This document shows, in pieces, positions 9,465-16,658 of a stretch of 64,000 nt of DNA. Under the pieces are notes generated by a model. It worked only from the letters and a program-made list of their open reading frames with translations. It did not search any database and was not told the origin of the DNA. The stretch comes from Flavobacteriales bacterium. GTDB taxonomy: Bacteria > Bacteroidota > Bacteroidia > Flavobacteriales_D > Crocinitomicaceae. Every line of letters begins with the position of its first letter. Position 1 is the first letter of the stretch. The DNA is taken from contig CANMHB010000002.1 of assembly GCA_947497485.1 (NCBI GenBank), positions 221,859 through 285,858 of the forward strand, read 5' to 3'. The translations under genes and the position numbers were made by a program.

Positions 9465-10265
9465 ATGACAAAGACTAAATTATTTGACGGAACAGAGGTC
9501 TATTGCTTGCGAAAGCCAGAAGCCAAAATGCTCGATCATCATGTGGAAGGCTATCTTCAAAATGGAATTGAAATAAAAGACGGGGATGTTGTATTTGACG
9601 TAGGTGCAAATATTGGTGTTTTTGGCGTTCGTGCTATTCAAAAAGGACCGAATGTAAAAGCATATTGTTTTGAGCCGATTCCAGATATAGCGGATGTGCT
9701 TCAAAAAAATGCAACTGAAATAGCCAATGATCGAATCAAAGTTTTAAGATGTGGCGTTTCAGATAAACCGAGTCGAGCAACGTTTACTTATTTTCCGAAT
9801 ACTCCTGCGCTATCTACGCTCCATCCGGAACAATGGGATGAAAATCCAACGGCTTTTCGCGATGCGGTTAAAGGAACCATGAAGAATCCGCCTGAAGGAA
9901 TGAAATGGATGAAGTTGATTCCTCCGATTTTCGCCGGAATTATTGCCAAACAATTGGTTAAAGGAAGTAAACAAGTTGATTGTGAACTAAAACCGCTTTC
10001 GGAGATTATAGATTCAGAAAAATTAGATCGTATTGACTTGTTGAAAATTGATTGTGAGGGCGCTGAATGGGCTGTTCTTCAAGGAATAGAAGAAAGACAT
10101 TGGCCAATCATCAAATCCATGGTCATTGAAGTGCACGACATCGATAATCGCTTGAATAAAACGAAAGAATTACTTACGTCCAAAGGTTTCACCCGTCTTC
10201 ATGCAGAAAGAGAAGTTGGACTCGAACATACATATATGTATAACCTCTTTGCATTAAGATCATGA
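9465..10265 (+). CDS. FkbM-family methyltransferase
   Basis: 266 residues. The SAM-binding motif I is VVFDVGANIGVFG (43-54), followed by YCFEPIPD (the acidic ribose-binding residue) and, late, IDLLKIDCEGAEWAVLQGI, which is the FkbM signature. These enzymes O-methylate sugars, lipids or polyketides; the acceptor cannot be told from sequence. The stop overlaps the next gene's ATG by 4 bp, so it is translationally coupled to a membrane hydroxylase, suggesting a lipid or envelope substrate. Confidence 0.82.
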   Translation: MTKTKLFDGTEVYCLRKPEAKMLDHHVEGYLQNGIEIKDGDVVFDVGANIGVFGVRAIQKGPNVKAYCFEPIPDIADVLQKNATEIANDRIKVLRCGVSDKPSRATFTYFPNTPALSTLHPEQWDENPTAFRDAVKGTMKNPPEGMKWMKLIPPIFAGIIAKQLVKGSKQVDCELKPLSEIIDSEKLDRIDLLKIDCEGAEWAVLQGIEERHWPIIKSMVIEVHDIDNRLNKTKELLTSKGFTRLHAEREVGLEHTYMYNLFALRS

Positions 10266-10951
10266 CCGCATCAACAGCAGCGTGGGGAACAGCCTTGTTA
10301 TTGATTGCATCCAATGCATTTGGGTTTATTTACAGCTACTTGGTTTTGAATACAAAACTGTTCGCGAAGTACCGTATTCAATCTAAACCTTATAAATCTG
10401 GTTTATTTTGGAGCCGAATGCCACTTTTTCTGTTCAATCTGGCGACCTTAATTGGACTTTCTGCTTTTGGTGCCTACACGCTTTTTGATTATTTTGATAC
10501 TGCTTGGCCTGCTTGGTGGGTAATTCCTATTCAGGTAATCGCCGCTTTTGTGCTCGATGATCTTTGGTTTTATGCCTACCATCGTTACTTGCACGAAAAT
10601 AAGTTTTTATTGAAGCATGTACATTCGATTCATCACCGTGCTACAACCCCTTTTCCGCTTGAATACCTTTATGCGCATCCACTTGAATGGATGATCGGTG
10701 CAATTGGCCCAGTAATTGGTTTTGGTGCAATTATGCTCGTTATGCCCATTAATATTTATGCATTTTGGATTTTCGGTCTTTTGAGGAATCTGCATGAAAT
10801 TCACATTCACAGTGATTTAGAATTGCCGATTTTAAGTAAGCTACCACTCATCAGTAAAACGAAGCATCATGATGATCATCATTCTAAATTGACAGGAAAC
10901 TATTCTTCTACGTTTAGTTGGATGGATAAGATTTTTAAAACCGACTTTTAA
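10262..10951 (+). CDS. sterol desaturase/fatty acid hydroxylase superfamily membrane protein
   Basis: 229 residues with several hydrophobic segments (about 8-28, 52-76, 84-103, 143-175). The di-iron histidine clusters are complete: HRYLH (107-111), HSIHH (121-125), HEIHIH (178-183) and KHHDDHH (201-207). Members hydroxylate or desaturate membrane lipids, carotenoids or sterols. The ATGA overlap with the FkbM methyltransferase suggests a joint role in modifying a lipid. A second, unrelated-length member lies at 56509. Confidence 0.82.
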   Translation: MTASTAAWGTALLLIASNAFGFIYSYLVLNTKLFAKYRIQSKPYKSGLFWSRMPLFLFNLATLIGLSAFGAYTLFDYFDTAWPAWWVIPIQVIAAFVLDDLWFYAYHRYLHENKFLLKHVHSIHHRATTPFPLEYLYAHPLEWMIGAIGPVIGFGAIMLVMPINIYAFWIFGLLRNLHEIHIHSDLELPILSKLPLISKTKHHDDHHSKLTGNYSSTFSWMDKIFKTDF

Positions 10952-10957
10952 GTTCAG

Positions 10958-11380
10958 ATGCGATTATTTTTCTTTTTATTTCTATTGGTTTTCAGTTCTA
11001 TTGGTTTGGCACAAAAGCAATATTCCCTTACGGTGAAGCTTACTGGCATTGAAAATCACAAAGGGGAAATTGAAATAGCTCTTTATAAAGATCCAAAGAA
11101 ATTTGCAAAGGTCGGACAGACATATCGCTTGGCACGAATTAAACCGGATGATGCGAGCCTAACCTATGAATTTAAAAACTTAGAGCAGGGAAAATATGCT
11201 GTTTGCTTATTTCACGATGAAAACAACAATAAAGTTTGTGATAAAAATTTATTTGGAATCCCAACTGAAGCATATGCATTTTCAAATAACATTCGTCCGC
11301 GATTTTCCGTTCCAACGTTTGAAGAATGCTCTACTTATTTGGATAAAAATAAGACCTTTTCGATTAAATTGGTTTATTAG
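10958..11380 (+). CDS. DUF2141 domain secreted protein
   Basis: 140 residues with a signal peptide ending SSIGLAQ. The mature part is a single DUF2141 domain: SLTVKLTGIENHKGEIEIALY at the start, then LEQGKYAVCLFHDENNNKVCDKNLFGIPTEAYAFSNN, the family hallmark. Function is unknown; it has a beta-sandwich look. It follows the hydroxylase by 6 bp, making a three-gene operon with the methyltransferase. In other bacteria DUF2141 genes sometimes neighbour carotenoid or lipid genes. Confidence 0.85.
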   Translation: MRLFFFLFLLVFSSIGLAQKQYSLTVKLTGIENHKGEIEIALYKDPKKFAKVGQTYRLARIKPDDASLTYEFKNLEQGKYAVCLFHDENNNKVCDKNLFGIPTEAYAFSNNIRPRFSVPTFEECSTYLDKNKTFSIKLVY

Positions 11381-11452
11381 CGATAAAATTGAATCAAATA
11401 ATTTAACCTTTGTGATCAAAGTAAAGCTTGAACTCGTCGAACCTTTTATTGC

Positions 11453-11704
11453 CTACCAACCACTTTCGTTGGTAACACAGAAAGACTCTCCAGGATTTGC
11501 ATCCATCCAAACGTCTTGATCAAAACAAAAAGTTTTTTTATTGTCTGTGCATGAATTTCTTATTTCAAGCCAATAGCAAGAAGTTCCATCTGAATTAGTG
11601 CTAATTCCATCGTTCGCAATCGTTCCACAATTGCAATCTTCAATGTCTTTTTTACAACTAAATAATATAAAAACTACCGATGAGCAAAAGATTATTTTTT
11701 TCAT
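11453..11704 (-). CDS. small cysteine-rich lipoprotein, unknown function
   Basis: 83 residues. The lipoprotein signal ends VFILFSCKK (Cys17). The mature peptide has seven further cysteines among about 66 residues (for example CNCGT, SCYW, NSCTD, FCFD), suggesting disulfides or metal binding. No family recognised. A 7-bp inverted repeat (11454-11460 with 11468-11474) overlaps its 3' end but has no clear T-run. Confidence 0.6.
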   Translation of the reverse strand: MKKIIFCSSVVFILFSCKKDIEDCNCGTIANDGISTNSDGTSCYWLEIRNSCTDNKKTFCFDQDVWMDANPGESFCVTNESGW

Positions 11705-11781
11705 AACACCTTATTATGTTAAATTATATTACACAAATATATATAATATTTTTAACAATATGATCGGGTTGATTTTTGTTT

Positions 11782-12360
11782 TCAGACTAATAACTCATTA
11801 ATAACCGCTTCCAACTGAATTAGAACTGGGGTTTCATCGTCATTCAGAATTGAATAGTCTGCTAGTTTGAGTTTCTCGTCGTCCGACCATTGATTGTTCA
11901 TCCTTACCAAAACGGCTTCTCTTGAGCAATTTTCACGTTTCATCACTCGCTCAATTTTTAATTCTGTTGGAGCGCATAACAATACGGTAGCATCAAAGTT
12001 CCGATACGACCCAGTCTCAAAAAGAATAGCGGCCTCATTAAAAACCAATGCTGAATGCTGATTTAAAACCCATTTTTCAAAGTCAGCTCGAACGATTGGA
12101 TGTATGAGTTCATTGACTTTTGTTCGGAGCTCATCATTATGGAAAATTTTAGAAGAAATAAGTTCGGCGTTTAGTTGATTTCCTTCAAATACTTCTTCAC
12201 CAAAAAGCGAAATCAAACCCATTTTAATTGTTGGATTTGATTTCGTTAATTCTTTAGCACGTGCATCGGAATAATAAACCGGATAACCCATATGTTCAAT
12301 GATTTGAGCAATAAAACTCTTTCCTGAACCAATGCCTCCCGTTAATCCGATTCGCTTCAT
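11782..12360 (-). CDS. coaE: dephospho-CoA kinase
   Basis: 192 residues. The N-terminal P-loop is GLTGGIGSGKS (5-15), followed by YSDARAKEL and the LxHP motif LIHPIVRADFE. VFNEAAILFETG matches the conserved family segment carrying the acidic residue. It phosphorylates dephospho-CoA, the last CoA step. The gene stands between the small lipoprotein and the TonB-plug gene on the same strand. Confidence 0.92.
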   Translation of the reverse strand: MKRIGLTGGIGSGKSFIAQIIEHMGYPVYYSDARAKELTKSNPTIKMGLISLFGEEVFEGNQLNAELISSKIFHNDELRTKVNELIHPIVRADFEKWVLNQHSALVFNEAAILFETGSYRNFDATVLLCAPTELKIERVMKRENCSREAVLVRMNNQWSDDEKLKLADYSILNDDETPVLIQLEAVINELLV

Positions 12361-12388
12361 GGAGACTAAATTAGTATTTTATGGAAAA

Positions 12389-13099
12389 TTATTCAGCGTT
12401 TTCGGCTTGCCATTGACGGTATAAGTCAAAATAACTTTTCGTTTCCAGAATTACAGCTCCTCCTAGTGTATCACCATATTTGGCTGGTAAACCTCCGGTA
12501 TAAACCATCATTCTAGCAATTGAACAGCTTGGTACATTGAAAACTTCATTTGATTTAATCCCATCCAAAACGTAAATCATATCGCCTTTTCGGGCGCCGC
12601 GAAACATTAATTCGCCATCCTCAGATAATTTCACTTCAGAACTCATCGTGGTTACAAGTGCCTTCACATCAAACTTCACCGGACTTCGCTTGATTTCCAT
12701 TGCTGTAAGCTCCTCTACAGGAATTTCACCAAATTTGATAGTTGCTTTCGGTGTAATCTTAACCCCTCTTTGTGCCACAACCTTTGGATCAAATTCAATT
12801 TTTCCCAGATTGCAATAAGCTTCAATTGGAACATCAACTGCAATATTGCTCATGGTGTCTCCGAGAAAATAGATTTTCATGGTGTATTTTCCAGCAGGGA
12901 TTGCTGTCATACGAAAACGACCGTTTTCATCTGTTAGCGCTTGATAGCGTCTACCATTATCTTCAATAAGGGTTTTAGCACCGATGATCGGCTGGTTGTT
13001 TTTTAAGCTTACTAATTCACCAACAATATCACCTGAGGCGGTTTGAGCAAATGTGCTTCCAGCAAAAATGAGCATCCACACTGTAACTAGTTTTTTCAT
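12389..13099 (-). CDS. CarboxypepD_reg-like plus TonB plug-domain protein without a barrel
   Basis: 236 residues with a signal peptide ending AGSTFAQ. Residues about 23-105 form a carboxypeptidase regulatory-like beta-sandwich (GELVSLKNNQPIIGAKTLIE, GRFRMTAIPAGKYTM). Residues about 125-222 match a TonB-receptor plug: LVTTMSSEV, LMFRGARKGDMIYVLDGI, ARMMVYTGGLPAKYGDTLGGAVILET. A normal SusC-type receptor would continue for 500-800 residues of barrel; here the protein simply ends after QWQAENAE. The reading frame is intact, so it appears to be a genuine short form rather than a frameshift. Confidence 0.72.
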   Translation of the reverse strand: MKKLVTVWMLIFAGSTFAQTASGDIVGELVSLKNNQPIIGAKTLIEDNGRRYQALTDENGRFRMTAIPAGKYTMKIYFLGDTMSNIAVDVPIEAYCNLGKIEFDPKVVAQRGVKITPKATIKFGEIPVEELTAMEIKRSPVKFDVKALVTTMSSEVKLSEDGELMFRGARKGDMIYVLDGIKSNEVFNVPSCSIARMMVYTGGLPAKYGDTLGGAVILETKSYFDLYRQWQAENAE

Positions 13100-13153
13100 G
13101 GTTTAAATTTTAAGGTTTACACTAAGATGCATCCTTATTTCATTTTCCATAAA

Positions 13154-14038
13154 CTAATTCAACGTTGCGCTCGAAGTAGGTAATTCGCGATTCACTTTTT
13201 TGAATAATCCCTGAAGAACTTTGCCGGGTCCGACCTCAATAACTTCTGTACAACCGTCACCGAGCATATTGTTCATAATTTGTGTCCATTTTACAGGTCC
13301 AGTTAATTGTAAAACAAGGTTTTTCTTGATTTCTTCTGGATCTGAAACAGCTTTCGCATTTACGTTTTGATAAACAGGACATGTTGGATTAGAAAACTGG
13401 GTTGCTTCAATTGCTGCTGCTAGTTTTTCTCTTGCCGGTTCCATTAATGGGGAATGAAAAGCTCCACCAACTTGCAAGATCATCGCACGTTTAGCTCCTG
13501 CTTCAGATAATTTCGCACAAGCCGCTTCTACAGCAGGGAACGAACCAGAAATCACCAATTGCCCTGGACAGTTGTAATTAGCAGGAACAACAACGCCATC
13601 TATTTCGGAACAGATTTTTTCAACTACGTCATCTTCTAAACCAAGAATTGCTGCCATTGTTGAAGGCTCAACCTCACAAGCCTCTTGCATAGCGAGTGCA
13701 CGCTGAGAAACCAATCTCAATCCGTCTTCAAAACTCAAGGTTTTGTTAGCTACAAGTGCAGAAAATTCTCCAAGCGAATGCCCGGCAACCATATCCGGTT
13801 GAAATGAATCACCAAGACAAGCCGCTAAAATAGTAGAATGAAGAAAAATCGCTGGTTGCGTGACTTTTGTTTGTTTTAATTCTTCTTCTGTTCCTTCGAA
13901 CATAATTTTTTGGATGTCGAAACCAAGAATTTCATTGGCTTTTGCAAACATTGATTTCGCTAAATCAGAATTATCATATAAGTCTTTACCCATTCCGGTG
14001 AATTGAGCTCCTTGACCTGGAAAAACGTATGCTTTCAT
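13154..14038 (-). CDS. fabD: malonyl-CoA:ACP transacylase
   Basis: 294 residues, typical length. FPGQGAQFTGMG opens the protein; the nucleophile motif is GHSLGEFSALV (S88), with R113 in SQRALAMQEA and the catalytic H195 in GGAFHSPLM; EVGPGKVLQGL closes it. It loads malonyl groups onto acyl carrier protein for fatty acid synthesis. It stands alone here, away from other fab genes. Confidence 0.93.
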   Translation of the reverse strand: MKAYVFPGQGAQFTGMGKDLYDNSDLAKSMFAKANEILGFDIQKIMFEGTEEELKQTKVTQPAIFLHSTILAACLGDSFQPDMVAGHSLGEFSALVANKTLSFEDGLRLVSQRALAMQEACEVEPSTMAAILGLEDDVVEKICSEIDGVVVPANYNCPGQLVISGSFPAVEAACAKLSEAGAKRAMILQVGGAFHSPLMEPAREKLAAAIEATQFSNPTCPVYQNVNAKAVSDPEEIKKNLVLQLTGPVKWTQIMNNMLGDGCTEVIEVGPGKVLQGLFKKVNRELPTSSATLN

Positions 14039-14169
14039 AATTTTTAAATTTTATTCAAAATTAAAAATCATTCAACTGTTAACGCAATCAATAAGTTGAA
14101 TTTGTAACGTTTTTTTCGAACAGAGTTTATTTCAATATGAATTTAGCCATGAAAACAAATTATTTACAT

Positions 14170-14748
14170 ATGAAAAAATCACTTTTTAGCTTTGTTTTCT
14201 TGTCCTTATCAGTTGGCGTTTTTGGACAAGTCCTTGTAGAAGAAATCACGATTGCATGTGGTAATAAATTCTTTTCAGAATGCGAACATCAAAATGCTTT
14301 GATCGTTCGGGGAATTTGGTGTGGAAATAGTTTTTTCTGGACACCCATTGGAATCGGAGATACAATTACTGAGGAAGCATATCGAAATGATGAACTTTTC
14401 ACGGGCGATTGCATTGATATCGATGCTGAGGGCAATGTGATTGGTGAGTATTCGTTTGAAAATGGAAAAATTAAATCTTTAAAGCATTTTCAAGAGGACG
14501 GATCTCCGAGAGAAGCATTCAATTACAAAAACGGGATTCCTGATGGTTTAAACATTGATTATTTCTCTAATGGCGAAATTCGTTTGCAGCACACTTTCAA
14601 AAATGGAATTTTAGACGGCCCTTTTATAGAAAACGTAGATTTAGTAGATTATGGTCGGGGCTATTGTTTACAAGAAGGAATTTATGTTAAAGGAGTAAGA
14701 AAACTAACTTCTAGTCCATGTGATTATTCGTTTAATAAAGGAGAATAA
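14170..14748 (+). CDS. secreted YwqK/MORN-like repeat protein
   Basis: 192 residues from the ATG at 14170, chosen because it gives a normal signal peptide (MKKSLFSFVFLSLSVGVFGQ); an ATG at 14137 is in frame but adds a polar leader. The second half shows the repeating pattern of YwqK-type proteins: FENGKIKSLKHFQEDG, YKNGIPDGLNIDYFSNG, FKNGILDGPFIE. Function is unknown; these repeats form beta-hairpins like MORN repeats. Confidence 0.65.
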   Translation: MKKSLFSFVFLSLSVGVFGQVLVEEITIACGNKFFSECEHQNALIVRGIWCGNSFFWTPIGIGDTITEEAYRNDELFTGDCIDIDAEGNVIGEYSFENGKIKSLKHFQEDGSPREAFNYKNGIPDGLNIDYFSNGEIRLQHTFKNGILDGPFIENVDLVDYGRGYCLQEGIYVKGVRKLTSSPCDYSFNKGE

Positions 14749-14919
14749 TCAGGGAAACCGATTAATTTTCCTTTTTTCTTCTAATTGGAGTGACTAAGGG
14801 AGGTGAATAGAAAAAATTCGTACGTTGCGCAAGCCGGAGTTTTCACCCTCCGCGATCCTGCCTCATAGGGAGGAAGATATATAATTCGCTTTTAAGAGTT
14901 AAATATTGCGGAAAATCTA

Positions 14920-15216
14920 TTATTTTCCTTTCAAATCACGAAGTAACTTATTGTAATCTTTCAGCAGTTTGTTTTCTTCCTGCAATTTTTGAACTTCTTC
15001 TTGAAGCACATAATTACTTCCACTATAAAGTTTAAAAAAATCATAATCCAACACACGGGAAATAGAAAGTAAGAGACCCGTATCGATTGTTTTTCTCGAA
15101 AAGATGGAATAAATATTTTCTCGTGACTTGTTGATGCGTTTTGCGAACTCTGTCACAGAAATCCCTTTCGTTTCAAAAACCTGTTTGATTTGCTGACCGA
15201 TATTGATTTCTTGCAT
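14920..15216 (-). CDS. XRE-family helix-turn-helix regulator
   Basis: 98 residues. Residues 5-60 form a Cro/C1-type HTH (IGQQIKQVFETKGISVTEFA, KRINKSRENIYSIF). A C-terminal coiled coil follows (LQEEVQKLQEENKLLKDYNK), probably for dimerisation. It is divergent from the orphan HsdR-N nuclease at 15339 with about 120 bp between, so it may control that gene, but no operator repeat is evident. Confidence 0.78.
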   Translation of the reverse strand: MQEINIGQQIKQVFETKGISVTEFAKRINKSRENIYSIFSRKTIDTGLLLSISRVLDYDFFKLYSGSNYVLQEEVQKLQEENKLLKDYNKLLRDLKGK

Positions 15217-15338
15217 TCAGCAAAATTCCTGAATAGGATGTAAAATTCTTAATTATTATCGTATATATAATTGCATATATTCGTTTGTATTTTTAAACAT
15301 ATTTTGTAGATTTGAAGCACTTATATGACAAATTTAAC

Positions 15339-16376
15339 ATGACAGTAGATAAAAAAATAGTCGCCGTAGTAAAAAAATCATTTTCCAAGTTTGATTTTTC
15401 GAACTTAGAAGAAAGATGTACAAATGAAGCTCAAACTCGCATGTATTTAATTGAACCATTACTCGAGATTTTAGGATATAGTCGTATGGATAGCCGTGAT
15501 ATGTTAACGGAGATCAATGCTGGATGGGGACAAAAAAACAATAAAGCTGATTTAGGGCTAATAGTTAAAGGGAAAAAACCTGAAATTATTGTTGAATGCA
15601 AAACGCTCGGAAAGAAACTAACGGATAAAGAAGCATCACAATTAAATGGTTATTTTGGGAGTACGGAAGGATCTAAAATTGGTATTCTGACAAATGGATT
15701 GGAGTGGCGTTTTTATGCTGAATATCAAGAAAAAAACATTCTTCATCATAATCCTTTTCTGACTATAGATTTCACGGAAATTGATGATATGAAAATCGAA
15801 CAATTCGCTCAATTTCACAAGAATAACCCAGATAATTTTATCAAGCAAATTTTAGAAGACGCGCACGATTGTTTTTTCTTAGAAGGTTTTAGTGATGCTC
15901 TTTGTGAAGAATTATTGAACCCATCGGATGATTTAATTAAAGCGGTTTTTGCGCGAATGCCTGGTAAACGAATGAATGATGCAATAAAAGATAAATTAAG
16001 AACATTAATTAATTCAAATTCCATTCAACAGGTATTGCCTAAATTAATTGAAGAAGAATCAAAAAGTGGTAATGTCATTATTACTACTGGTGAAGAATTA
16101 AAAATTTATCATGCAGTCAAAACAATTATCATCAATAGCCTCAAAAAAATCGATTATTCAAGAATTTCTTATCGTGATCAAAAGAACAGCTTCAATATTT
16201 TAGTGGATGACAACCAACGTAAAATGATTGCTAAAATCACATCAAACAGAGGAAAACACTTTATTGAAATCACAGGCAACGGGGATCAAAAAATTCAAAT
16301 TGATGGGTTAGAAAGTGTTGTTGCACACAGTAAATCTATCGTTGAGGCAGCAAAGAGTTTTTTATTGGAGAAGTAA
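15339..16376 (+). CDS. orphan type I restriction HsdR N-terminal domain nuclease-like protein
   Basis: 345 residues from the ATG at 15339 (a TTG at 15312 is an alternative). The first 170 residues match HSDR_N: NEAQTRMYLIEPLLEILGY, then KADLGLIVKGKKPEIIVECK, the D...ExK core of a PD-(D/E)xK nuclease, then SQLNGYFGS and GILTNGLEWRFY. No helicase motor follows; instead a helical linker and a small C-terminal beta domain (ISYRDQKNSFNILVDD, KKIQIDGLE-like end). No hsdM or hsdS is nearby. It may be a solitary defence nuclease; its action is not established. Confidence 0.75.
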   Translation: MTVDKKIVAVVKKSFSKFDFSNLEERCTNEAQTRMYLIEPLLEILGYSRMDSRDMLTEINAGWGQKNNKADLGLIVKGKKPEIIVECKTLGKKLTDKEASQLNGYFGSTEGSKIGILTNGLEWRFYAEYQEKNILHHNPFLTIDFTEIDDMKIEQFAQFHKNNPDNFIKQILEDAHDCFFLEGFSDALCEELLNPSDDLIKAVFARMPGKRMNDAIKDKLRTLINSNSIQQVLPKLIEEESKSGNVIITTGEELKIYHAVKTIIINSLKKIDYSRISYRDQKNSFNILVDDNQRKMIAKITSNRGKHFIEITGNGDQKIQIDGLESVVAHSKSIVEAAKSFLLEK

Positions 16377-16658
16377 GTCTTGGATTGAGAACTAAAAGGC
16401 CGTTACACTTCCAAAAACAAAAAATTATAGACTTACATCAATTTTATTAGTTGACAGTACTCCCCTTTTTTCTCGAGATATTACTCACTTTTAACACAAT
16501 AATATAATATTTAGCATAAATTTACCCTTTAAAGAACTTTTATATGAAATAAGCCATGAGCAAAATGCTCACAAACACGAATGAATATATTATATGGCGA
16601 TTCACTTCGTGGCTGCTTACGCGGTCCATATGAACATTAAAAAATTAATTATATACAT
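16377..16658. other. intergenic region before the T9SS cargo gene
   Basis: About 280 bp without a gene. The only structure I see is a small hairpin gagca-aaa-tgctc near 16558-16570. The rest is AT-rich and presumably contains the promoter of the 16659 gene, but I cannot place a convincing -33/-7 pair. Confidence 0.4.

Noticed and set aside
11454..11474. Hairpin at the 3' end of the Cys-rich lipoprotein gene as a terminator
   Set aside because: A 7-bp stem is present but no T-run follows, so it may be chance within coding sequence.
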